A DNA stretch of 35,870 nucleotides from Clostridium sp. C105KSO13. Its GTDB lineage: Bacteria; Bacillota; Clostridia; Lachnospirales; Lachnospiraceae. How positions within the stretch are numbered: the stretch's first letter is position 1; each line of letters starts with the position of its first letter. The stretch is taken from the NCBI RefSeq assembly GCF_001517425.1, contig NZ_FBWL01000148.1:1-35870 (forward strand), given 5' to 3'. The notes below the pieces were generated by a model. It was not told where the DNA came from, ran no database searches, and saw only the letters and a program-made list of their open reading frames with translations. A program made the translations under genes and the position numbers. Positions 23,614 to 31,478 of this stretch are shown in pieces.

Positions 23614-24648
23614 TTATTTTCTGCTCTTTGTAAATTTCACCGCATAGTCGATGGAATTTCGCAGGCTCAGTTCGCTGGCTGTCCCTTTTCCGGCCTGATC
23701 AAAGGCTGTCCCGTGATCTACAGATACCCGGATGATTGGAAGTCCCAGAGTAATGTTTACTCCTGACACCGCATCCCACATCTGTTTCTCGCGGTTATAA
23801 ACGAATCCTACAACCTTCAGCGGAATGTGTCCCTGATCATGATACATGGCTACCACAATATCATACCATCCGCCTCTGGCTTTTGAGAATACGGTATCAG
23901 GAGGAACCGGCCCTTCCGCCAGGATTCCTTCTTTTTTTGCCTGGTTTATGGCCGGGGTTATTTCTTCGATTTCCTCCCGGCCAAAAAGACCGTTCTCACC
24001 GCTGTGGGGATTTAGTCCGGCAACACCGATCTTTGGCTTTTCAATCCCCATTTCCAGGCAGGCTTTATTGGCAATTCTTATGACGTCCAGCACACGCTGC
24101 TTTTTAACTCTGTCGCAAGCCTCCCGCAAAGATACATGGGTGGACACATGAACAACCCTCAAGTCTTCATGAGCCAGCATCATTGTGTAATTTTTAGTAC
24201 CCGTCAAATCTGCGTATATTTCTGTGTGTCCTGAATAATGGTGGCCGGCAATGTTAACGGCCTCTTTGTTAAAGGCATTTGTAACCGTTGCATCCACTTC
24301 TCCGGCCATAGCAAGCTCAATCACTTTTTTCACATATTGAAATGCAGCGTCTCCGCACATTGCAGATACCTGCCCTCTTTCAAACTCCTGAGGACGCACC
24401 AGCCCTAAGTCTAAGACATCAATGGTTCCAAAAGAAAATTTTGCTTCTTTTACATCTTGGATCGCATTTATATTTAATTCTTCATGTCCCACAATGGAAA
24501 GTGCCTGTTCCATCACCCAAGCATCCCCTATGATTAAAGGGCTGCATAGCTCATACAGGGCAGGGTCCGCCATAGCCTTCACTGTAATCTCCGGCCCTAT
24601 ACTGGCAGGATCTCCCATTGTAATGCCAATTATCTTCTCTGCTCCCAT
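23614..24648 (-). CDS. pdxA: PdxA-family dehydrogenase (PdxA2-type, four-carbon acid phosphate)
   Basis: A 344-residue homologue of 4-hydroxythreonine-4-phosphate dehydrogenase. It has the ITMGDPASIGPE signature and the divalent-metal histidines: His141 (YSGHTEIYA), His171 (VSTHVSL) and His270 (AMYHDQGHIP). The PdxA2 subgroup, encoded beside DUF1537 kinases, oxidises D-threonate- or D-erythronate-4-phosphate, and the product decarboxylates to dihydroxyacetone phosphate. This context, with DUF1537 in the same operon, argues for catabolism and not vitamin B6 synthesis. Start ATG behind GAAGGGA. Last gene of the operon. No other pyridoxal synthesis genes are nearby. Confidence 0.87.
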   Translation of the reverse strand: MGAEKIIGITMGDPASIGPEITVKAMADPALYELCSPLIIGDAWVMEQALSIVGHEELNINAIQDVKEAKFSFGTIDVLDLGLVRPQEFERGQVSAMCGDAAFQYVKKVIELAMAGEVDATVTNAFNKEAVNIAGHHYSGHTEIYADLTGTKNYTMMLAHEDLRVVHVSTHVSLREACDRVKKQRVLDVIRIANKACLEMGIEKPKIGVAGLNPHSGENGLFGREEIEEITPAINQAKKEGILAEGPVPPDTVFSKARGGWYDIVVAMYHDQGHIPLKVVGFVYNREKQMWDAVSGVNITLGLPIIRVSVDHGTAFDQAGKGTASELSLRNSIDYAVKFTKSRK

Positions 24649-24669
24649 TTTTATCCCTTCTCTCTTATC

Positions 24670-25635
24670 TTAAGCCTTTGCTTTCTTCGCGCGTTTCTTT
24701 TCTTCTACCTTGTGAAGCCAGGATACCAGGAACGGGCAGAGAATAGCTGTCACAATAATCGACGCTGTAATCTGTGCCGTAGCAGCCTCTGAAACAGCCA
24801 GCAATGTGGCATCAACAGCTGCCACAGCTGCAGGAGTTGCCGCCGCATTCCCTGCTGTCGTACCAATACCTGCTGCTACTTCCGGATGATCCATTCTTAA
24901 AAGTTTGTACACCAGATATCCGCCCAAACCTGTAATCAGTGTACTTGCTACGCCAAGAAGAATTCCGGGTGCCCCTGCTTTAATCAGATTCATAATATTC
25001 AATCCGGCTCCCAGAGGGAATGCAAAGAAAGGAATCAGCATGGATGCCCCCGGCTCACAAAATTTACGAATATCCTCATCCAGATTGCCAAGAATGCAGC
25101 CTACAATAACAGGAATAATACAGCCCAGAAGCATAGTGACGGGAATTTTAGCAACACCGGCTGCACCCAATGCAACCATGGTAAAGAACGGACCGTCATT
25201 GATAGATAAAATGGATACAGCGCCTACGTCTGTGGCATCCCCATATTCACCTGCCAAAGCTGCGTACAAACCACCATTGGAGTTTGCTATAGCAGACACA
25301 ATAGCCAGAGTCGACAGGCCAAGGAACCCTTTTTCTCCAAAAATGGTACCGCAGAGCAGGCCGACCAAAATTCCCAGCCCGACCTTCACCGCCGTGATTA
25401 CAACGCCCTTGTAGACGGTAACTCCGGCACTCTTAAAGTTAATTGTGGTGGCATTACAGAAAATAAACACGGCAAGAATAGGCATAGCTCCGGATTTCCA
25501 TAAGAAAGTTGTAAACGTTCCGTCAAACATTTGCCAGAGAGTATCTCCGGATATCGTGTTAATAATCGCTCCCAGAAGCAGGGGTACTATCATCAGTCCT
25601 CCCGGTATCTTCTTAACAGTTTGTAGAATCTTCAT
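24670..25635 (-). CDS. kdgT: 2-keto-3-deoxygluconate permease (KdgT family)
   Basis: A 321-residue inner-membrane symporter with about ten helices. Family landmarks include the GGLMIVPLLLGAIINT start, the central AIANSNGGLYAALAGEYGD and the later GTTAGNAAATPAAVAA. KdgT imports 2-keto-3-deoxygluconate with protons. Paralogues next to DUF1537/PdxA2 genes are likely to carry related short sugar acids such as threonate or erythronate (inference). AGGAGG is eight bases from the ATG. It sits 21 bases upstream of pdxA and 14 bases after the glycerate kinase gene. Intact. Confidence 0.88.
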   Translation of the reverse strand: MKILQTVKKIPGGLMIVPLLLGAIINTISGDTLWQMFDGTFTTFLWKSGAMPILAVFIFCNATTINFKSAGVTVYKGVVITAVKVGLGILVGLLCGTIFGEKGFLGLSTLAIVSAIANSNGGLYAALAGEYGDATDVGAVSILSINDGPFFTMVALGAAGVAKIPVTMLLGCIIPVIVGCILGNLDEDIRKFCEPGASMLIPFFAFPLGAGLNIMNLIKAGAPGILLGVASTLITGLGGYLVYKLLRMDHPEVAAGIGTTAGNAAATPAAVAAVDATLLAVSEAATAQITASIIVTAILCPFLVSWLHKVEEKKRAKKAKA

Positions 25636-25649
25636 AAGTATTTTTCCTC

Positions 25650-26780
25650 CTAGTTTGCTTTAATTAGCCTTAAAATATTGTCCACTGTGTAGGCAAGGTT
25701 TTCTTCACTGTGGTTCCTGCTAATTGAAAAATCCTGGGGCAGCCTGTTAATCGGAAATATTGCCGTTACCCCCATATCATAAGCTTTTCCAATCTCTGCA
25801 TCATCTGCCCCGCCAACAATGGCAATCACATGCTTCTCCTGCTTTTTTGCACGCTCCGCTATGCCGATTACCACTTTACCTCGCAGGCTCTGGGAATCCA
25901 ATTTCCCCTCACCTGTTAAAATATAGTCTGCATCTTTAATGATATCGTCAAATTTCACCGTATCCAGTACTGTCTGAATTCCCATCTGCAGCCTTGAATC
26001 AAAGAATGCGATCATTCCTGCGCCCATGGCTCCTGCTGCTCCTGCTCCGGGAATCTGGCTTACATTCTCTCCGGTAGTTTTTTCAATCACCTTGCTCAAA
26101 TTTACAAGACCTTCATCCAGTTCAAGCACCATCTTCTCATCAGCGCCTTTCTGCGGGCCGAAAATGTAAGCTGCTCCGGCAGGACCATACATAGGATTGT
26201 CAATATCACACATAGTCACAATCTCCACGTTCTTGAGAGCCGAATCCATTCCTGCCAGATCCATTTTGTTTATCTTTATCGTATTACCACCTGTGGGCAC
26301 AAACTCTTTTCCGTCTGCATCATAGAACTTTACCCCTGCTGCAGCTGCTGCGCCGCAGCCGCCGTCATTTGTACTGGAGCCGCCCAGGCCTACAATGATT
26401 TTCTTAACCCCGCTTTTTGCCGCGGCCAGAATTAACTGGCCGACACCATAAGTCGTAGTAAGCCGGGGATCTTTTCTATCCTCCACCAGAGGAAGTCCGG
26501 CGCAGGACGCCATCTCAATCACAGCTGTGCGTCCTTCATCAATCAATCCATAATAAGATTCCATATCCTCAAAATACGGATTTTTTACTGTCATAGAAAT
26601 CTTCTTGCCGCCCACTGCTGTGATAAAGGCATCTACTGAGCCTTCTCCTCCGTCTGCCACGGGAATGGAGACCACCTCGCTTTTAGGAAAATGCTTTTCA
26701 ATGGCCGCATTCATAACCCCGCATATTTGAGTCGAACTCAGAGTCCCCTTAAATGAATCAGGAATTAATATAAATCTCAT
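25650..26780 (-). CDS. glxK: Glycerate kinase, GlxK/GarK type
   Basis: A 376-residue class II glycerate kinase that converts D-glycerate to phosphoglycerate with ATP. Visible motifs are PDSFKGTLSS at the start, VADGGEGSVDAF, GLGGSSTNDGGCGAAAA and the later TGEGKLDSQSLRGKV. A longer frame starts 11 codons upstream, but GGAGG precedes the ATG at 26780 and gives the normal family N-terminus. It is in the middle of the sugar-acid operon, showing that a three-carbon acid is formed or fed in, as in galactarate/glucarate catabolism where GarR makes glycerate. The GarR-type remnant at 31479 fits this. Confidence 0.92.
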   Translation of the reverse strand: MRFILIPDSFKGTLSSTQICGVMNAAIEKHFPKSEVVSIPVADGGEGSVDAFITAVGGKKISMTVKNPYFEDMESYYGLIDEGRTAVIEMASCAGLPLVEDRKDPRLTTTYGVGQLILAAAKSGVKKIIVGLGGSSTNDGGCGAAAAAGVKFYDADGKEFVPTGGNTIKINKMDLAGMDSALKNVEIVTMCDIDNPMYGPAGAAYIFGPQKGADEKMVLELDEGLVNLSKVIEKTTGENVSQIPGAGAAGAMGAGMIAFFDSRLQMGIQTVLDTVKFDDIIKDADYILTGEGKLDSQSLRGKVVIGIAERAKKQEKHVIAIVGGADDAEIGKAYDMGVTAIFPINRLPQDFSISRNHSEENLAYTVDNILRLIKAN

Positions 26781-26823
26781 GCCTGTTTCCTCCTTCTGCT
26801 TTTTATTTTTCACTATTATTTTT

Positions 26824-28101
26824 TTACTCTTTTACAATTACAGATACTCCGTCCGGAATGACTGTTACCTGATAATCGTCTTTCTTAACGATAGCTTTTG
26901 CCTTTTCCATGGCCTCCTCCATGCTGTGTGCGGGAACCATATGAAGATCCTCCACCAGCTGATCGTCACAGGAAGAAACAAATATAACTGTAGCTCTTAA
27001 TAAAAGTCTTGCAAAAATCTGGGACTGCCACTGATCAATAATGGTATCTCCAGGCTTCCTGCCTAAGAATGTCGCCATCATACGGTTTAAGTCCTTCTCC
27101 TCGCGAAATGTCTCATGGAAAGACTTTCCGCCATGTCCGTCATCAGCCTTTGACAGCATGATAATAGCTCCGCCTTCCTTAACTGTCGCCTCAGCCGCAG
27201 TCATTCCTTTCACTGCCTGATAAACATTTTGATCCAGCGGATATCCACCGTTAGTTGAAATAACAATATCGGCGGGAATTGCATCAACCTGGCACTTAGA
27301 AGCCAAGAATTCACGGCCCACCCTATGTGCAAGATCACAATCACCGGCTACCGCAAAAATAGGTTCATGTTTCGGATCAATTACTACGTTGATAATAAAA
27401 TCCAGTCTCGCTGCTCTTGCCGCATACAGCATATCATTGTGTATAGGGTTGCCTTCAATCACACCTGTTCTGGCATGCGGGTCTGCAATGAAAGCTGAAT
27501 TGTGATTATACATAACCGTCTCACGGCTTGCAACACCGGGAAGAACGCTCTTTCGTCCACCGGAAAATCCGGCAAAGAAATGGGGCTCAATAAATCCTTC
27601 TGCCACCAGGAGATCTGCCTCGACAGCCAGCTTGTTAAGAATTATATTTCCTCCGGAGGGGAGTTTTCCAATATAAACCATGTTGTCCTCGTCGTCACAG
27701 TCATGTACAACAATTGTCTCATTATCTGTAATTTCCTTGCCAAATTTAGATTCCAGCTCTTCCTTTTTTGTACCTCTGTGCAGTCCTGTAGAAATCAAAA
27801 TTGTGATATCTGCATCTGGATTTCCTTTTCTAATTTCTGCAAGCAGCAGCGGCATAATAATATGGCTGGGAACCGGTCTGGTGTGGTCTGACGAAATTAC
27901 TACAATTTTCTTTTTGCCTACCGCCATATCACACAGCCTCGGGCTTCCAATGGGATGTTCCAATGCGTCCTGCACCAGCTCTGCTCCGCCCTTTGGCGCC
28001 TTATAGCTGTGAAGCTCTGATACAAGCTCTCCTGCCAAATGTTCATCTTCGATTTCTACTTTCAGTGTTTCCTTTCCATAAGGTAATAAAAATTCTTTCA
28101 T
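26824..28101 (-). CDS. larA: LarA-family nickel-dependent 2-hydroxyacid racemase/epimerase
   Basis: A 425-residue homologue of lactate racemase. Counting from the ATG at 28101, the residues known in the Lactobacillus plantarum enzyme fall at identical numbers. Asp72 and Arg75 lie in SSDHTRPVP, His108 in STGLHRG, His174 in EPHFFAGF, Lys184 in GGRKSVLP and His200 in MYNHN. Lys184 attaches the nickel-pincer nucleotide, so the active site is intact. LarA paralogues racemise or epimerise various 2-hydroxyacids. In this operon a C2 epimerisation between threonate- and erythronate-type acids is plausible. The cofactor genes larB, larC and larE are not in the window. A TTG two codons upstream is in frame, but AGGAGG favours the ATG. 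Confidence 0.9.
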   Translation of the reverse strand: MKEFLLPYGKETLKVEIEDEHLAGELVSELHSYKAPKGGAELVQDALEHPIGSPRLCDMAVGKKKIVVISSDHTRPVPSHIIMPLLLAEIRKGNPDADITILISTGLHRGTKKEELESKFGKEITDNETIVVHDCDDEDNMVYIGKLPSGGNIILNKLAVEADLLVAEGFIEPHFFAGFSGGRKSVLPGVASRETVMYNHNSAFIADPHARTGVIEGNPIHNDMLYAARAARLDFIINVVIDPKHEPIFAVAGDCDLAHRVGREFLASKCQVDAIPADIVISTNGGYPLDQNVYQAVKGMTAAEATVKEGGAIIMLSKADDGHGGKSFHETFREEKDLNRMMATFLGRKPGDTIIDQWQSQIFARLLLRATVIFVSSCDDQLVEDLHMVPAHSMEEAMEKAKAIVKKDDYQVTVIPDGVSVIVKE

Positions 28102-28119
28102 CTTCAATATCCTCCTGTT

Positions 28120-29343
28120 TTACATTTTCTCTTTAATTTTTCTCATTGCAAAAGCTGCGGCGTCATCACCACCGAAGGCTCCTGCCTTAGTTACCAGTTT
28201 CAGGCCATCAAACATTCCGCCCTTTGCACGTACCATGGGAATCCCTGTCAGTATTTCTGAAAGAATCTCTGTTCCTGCAGCTTCAATACTCTCCATCACT
28301 CCAAGTGCAGTGTCTCCTCCCGTAAGAAAAACCCCGGACACCGGAACTGCCTCCAGAATTTCCTTTGCTGTTCTTCCTATCATCGAACGAACGTATTCCC
28401 CGGTGTCTGTCAGGCTCATTCCTTTTTCCTCACCTGCTTTCTGGGACATCTCCATCTCTTCTCTGTTATAGGAAGTGCTGGTGAGAAGAATTGTATCTTC
28501 GCCTCGTTTCAAAGCTGCTATGGCCATATCCCTATATTGACTCATCCGGGATTCTTCCGTCAGAATTTCATGAACCGGAACCTTTACCATAGTGTATCCT
28601 TTTTCTTCACAGTAATGCATCTGGCGGTTCGTTACAGTACTAATACTTGCCACAACACCCAGCGCGGGCAAAGACGGACTCTCCATCTCCATAAGATTAT
28701 CTGCAATACCGGCGGTTCCGATATACAAAACGGTCTTTTCTGTTTCCTGTGCAGCCTTGATAATATTCTTCAAATCTGCATCGGTTTCTGCATCACATAC
28801 AAAAACTCTGTTGTTTTCAAAAGAAAGGCCGCCACTCCTTATTTCTGCCAGCTCCTTTAATATAACAGGTTCCTGATATTCCTTGGCTAATAGCTTCACA
28901 AGATGATCTTCCTCTACAGGATTTCTGGGATCCTTTGAAAGCTCTGTCTGACAGATTTCCACTCCGTTTAAACGCTGAACTCCGTTTATAGTAGTCCTGC
29001 CAAGTCCGGGAAGTGCCGGTGCAAATACAATCAAATCCGGCTTTAATGCCTCATCCATCGCTCTTATTTCCTGCGGAATATTGCCCCGTATAGTAGAGTC
29101 AACCTTTTTAATCACATAACGAAACCCGGAGAACTCCATTCCTTTCAGTGCATTACATACCATATCATAGGCTTGATCCGAACTCACTGTTCTGGATTCT
29201 GTGTCAATGACTACGGACTTGTCCTCAGAAGGAACATTTCCGGCAAATATCACTTCTGTGGGATATCCTCGTCTGCGCAGCTGTACCCCGGTATCATTAG
29301 ATCCGGTAAAATCATCAGCTACAATCAGATACCTGGTATTCAT
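28120..29343 (-). CDS. Four-carbon acid sugar kinase family protein (DUF1537)
   Basis: A 407-residue kinase of the DtnK/DenK/LtnK/OtnK group, which phosphorylates D-threonate, D-erythronate, L-threonate or 3-oxo-tetronates at O4. The N-terminal sugar-acid domain begins RYLIVADDFTGSNDTGVQL with the catalytic-type Asp pair. The C-terminal nucleotide domain has FLTGGDTALGVMES and TKAGAFGGDDA. The pairing with PdxA2 suggests threonate or erythronate. The ATG at 29343 is taken because AAAGGGGGTG precedes it; the upstream nine codons lack a site. First gene of the operon, divergent from the PrpR-like regulator. Exact substrate unresolved. Confidence 0.88.
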   Translation of the reverse strand: MNTRYLIVADDFTGSNDTGVQLRRRGYPTEVIFAGNVPSEDKSVVIDTESRTVSSDQAYDMVCNALKGMEFSGFRYVIKKVDSTIRGNIPQEIRAMDEALKPDLIVFAPALPGLGRTTINGVQRLNGVEICQTELSKDPRNPVEEDHLVKLLAKEYQEPVILKELAEIRSGGLSFENNRVFVCDAETDADLKNIIKAAQETEKTVLYIGTAGIADNLMEMESPSLPALGVVASISTVTNRQMHYCEEKGYTMVKVPVHEILTEESRMSQYRDMAIAALKRGEDTILLTSTSYNREEMEMSQKAGEEKGMSLTDTGEYVRSMIGRTAKEILEAVPVSGVFLTGGDTALGVMESIEAAGTEILSEILTGIPMVRAKGGMFDGLKLVTKAGAFGGDDAAAFAMRKIKEKM

Positions 29344-29416
29344 CTTAGTCACCCCCTTTCTTCTATTCATTTTTGAAACATATTTTATTTCTTTCTTAAA
29401 TTCTAATTATATTATC

Positions 29417-29445
29417 TTTACTTTTCAACTTTTTAATTATATAAT
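29417..29445 (+). promoter_or_regulatory. Candidate promoter of the PrpR-like regulator gene
   Basis: TTTACT (29417-29422), 17 bases and TATAAT (29440-29445) form an ordinary sigma-A promoter in the 196-base divergent region. No sigma-54 (GG-N10-GC) site was seen on either strand here. Confidence 0.5.
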
Positions 29446-29539
29446 ATGTTTAATTTTGCAACAGTTCCGTGGAATCGGGTTGAGGGCTGAACTAATACAT
29501 AACCTTGAACTGTTATTAAACTTTAAATTGGAGATAATG

Positions 29540-31375
29540 ATGAGCAGGAAAGCAAGAATATTAGGAATTGCCCCTTATGAAGGGCTTGCAACATTAATGA
29601 CACAATACGGAGCAGGGAGACAGGATGTAGAATTGACCGCCTTCCTTGGCAATATGGAAAGGGGCGTTGCCCTTGCAAAGGAACATTATTCGGACTACGA
29701 CATGATCATTTCCCGGGCAAATACGGCCAGCATGATTTCTCAGGCTGTGCCAATCCCGGTAATCGATATTAAAATGGACTATTATGATGTGCTCCTATGT
29801 ATTAAAATGGCAGAGCAGACACGGACCCGGTTCGCATTTATTGGTTTTCATTCACTGACTACCATTGCACAGACCCTCTGCGATCTGCTCAAAACCCCGA
29901 TTGATATTTTCTCCATCAGCACGCCATCAGAAGCCGGCGTTCTTTTAGACAAACTCAAGGGCCTTGGATACGAGACTGTGATCTGTGATACGGTTGCTTA
30001 CGATCATGCAAAATTTATAGGCATTACACCCATACTCCTCACATCCAGCCTGCAAAGTCTGAAAGCTGCTGTGGATAGTGCTGTAGATACCTATCAAAGA
30101 CATTTGGAACTGTATCAGTCTACACTTCTTATGAGGCAGGTGCTGAAAAACAGCAATAGTGATTACATTGTCCTGGATATGGATGGGCAATGTCTTTTCT
30201 CAACCTTTGAAACCAATAAAACCGTTTCCATCAGTAATAAGCTGAAAGAGGAACTGGAGCACTGCCGTGAAGATGCCAGCCGTTCCTTCTTCACTTGTAT
30301 CGAAAATCAAATGTACTCTGTTTATTCAAGTCTATCCGATGACAGATTACATACGTATGTAATCTTCCAGCTCAACGCTTCCAAGATTCCTCTTGCATAC
30401 TCCAAATATGGCATAGCAATTATGGATCGGAGGGAAGCAGAGGACAGCTTTACAAACAGTTTTTACAGCAATACAGAACTGGGCAGGGGGATTATTGCAG
30501 ATACGAATGCAGCAGTAGGCCCGAGGACAGGACTTATGATTATCGGGGAAATCGGTACGGGGAAAGACAGAGTAGCTCATCTTTATTACTCAAAGAGTGA
30601 CTTACAAAACAATCCCCTGTATGTTATTAATTGCTCCTTTATCAACGATAAGAGCTGGAACTTTATCACCAATCATTATAAGTCGCCTTTTACCGACAAT
30701 GGCAATACCATCTACATTTCCAATATTGACCGTCTGTCCTGTGAACGTCAGAAGAAACTCCTGGCTGTCATATTGGATACTAATGTACATGTGCGCAACC
30801 TCCTGCTTTTTTCCTGCACTCAGTCAGCCGGAGAGGGTATTTCACATGTGGCAGTGGAATATGTCAATACCCTGGGTCTTACGCTGACTTCCATCAAACC
30901 ACTGCGGGAACGAAAAGACGACATTGCTTCCTCCGCAGGGCTTTATATCAATACATTAGACAGAACGCTGGGAAAACAGGTAGTTGGTCTGGAAGAGGGC
31001 GCTATAAAACTCCTGGAAGACTATGAATACCCCTACAATCATTCACAGTTCAAGCGCATATTAAAAGAGGCCGTGTTAAAAACGAGTGCTCCCTATATAA
31101 AAGGAGAAATCATCCGGCAGTTATTAGAGCAGGAAGCTGTTCTTGCCCCGCACTCTCACTGCGGCTCCACTCATGTAACCCCCAGAACCTTCCCCATCCA
31201 TACTGACAGCGGTACCTCGGATGATTGGGTTAAGCTGAACCTGAACCAGCATCTGGACTCTATCAATAAAGATATCGTACTTCATACTCTGAAAGGCTGT
31301 AATAATAACCAGACTGCAGCCGCAAAAAAACTAGGCATCAGCCGGACTACACTGTGGAGGTATTTAAATAGATAA
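29540..31375 (+). CDS. PrpR-N domain regulator with degenerate sigma-54 AAA+ domain
   Basis: The 611-residue protein has an N-terminal PrpR-type sensor (residues 5-190, with APYEGLATLM, YDMIISRANTASMI and VPIPVIDI). A linker or PAS-like segment spans about 205-290. An AAA+-derived domain follows with Walker A GEIGTGKD (336-343), and the C-terminus is a Fis-type helix-turn-helix (NNQTAAAKKLGISRTTLWRY). The GAFTGA loop is absent: from Walker A it passes quickly to NTIYISNIDRL, where the Walker B Asp-Glu is also lost. It should therefore not remodel sigma-54 holoenzyme. The ATG at 29540 lies six bases after GGAG; the longer upstream frame is not conserved. Divergent from the DUF1537 operon, its likely target. 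Confidence 0.85.
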   Translation: MSRKARILGIAPYEGLATLMTQYGAGRQDVELTAFLGNMERGVALAKEHYSDYDMIISRANTASMISQAVPIPVIDIKMDYYDVLLCIKMAEQTRTRFAFIGFHSLTTIAQTLCDLLKTPIDIFSISTPSEAGVLLDKLKGLGYETVICDTVAYDHAKFIGITPILLTSSLQSLKAAVDSAVDTYQRHLELYQSTLLMRQVLKNSNSDYIVLDMDGQCLFSTFETNKTVSISNKLKEELEHCREDASRSFFTCIENQMYSVYSSLSDDRLHTYVIFQLNASKIPLAYSKYGIAIMDRREAEDSFTNSFYSNTELGRGIIADTNAAVGPRTGLMIIGEIGTGKDRVAHLYYSKSDLQNNPLYVINCSFINDKSWNFITNHYKSPFTDNGNTIYISNIDRLSCERQKKLLAVILDTNVHVRNLLLFSCTQSAGEGISHVAVEYVNTLGLTLTSIKPLRERKDDIASSAGLYINTLDRTLGKQVVGLEEGAIKLLEDYEYPYNHSQFKRILKEAVLKTSAPYIKGEIIRQLLEQEAVLAPHSHCGSTHVTPRTFPIHTDSGTSDDWVKLNLNQHLDSINKDIVLHTLKGCNNNQTAAAKKLGISRTTLWRYLNR

Positions 31376-31383
31376 ACTCACTC

Positions 31384-31429
31384 AAAAAAGAGCCCTCACA
31401 CCATTGAATATAAATCAACAGTGTTAGGG
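31384..31429 (-). terminator. Rho-independent terminator of the gntP-garR gene
   Basis: On the minus strand CCCTAACAC (31429-31421) pairs with GTGTGAGGG (31401-31393) with one mismatch, followed by CTCTTTTTT. It lies between the convergent regulator and permease genes. Confidence 0.7.
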
Positions 31430-31478
31430 TCCTTATTCCCAAAATTTCTTTTAGGGCTTCTAATTTGCAAGACGCAGA

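Noticed and set aside
29460-29500. Possible sigma-54 promoter (GGAACTGTTGC on the minus strand)
   Set aside because: The GG and GC are 7 bases apart instead of 10, so it does not fit the -24/-12 layout.
29201-29539. 113-codon upstream extension of the PrpR-like frame
   Set aside because: It overlaps the DUF1537 gene and its promoter region antisense, lacks family similarity, and a ribosome site with ATG lies at 29530-29542.
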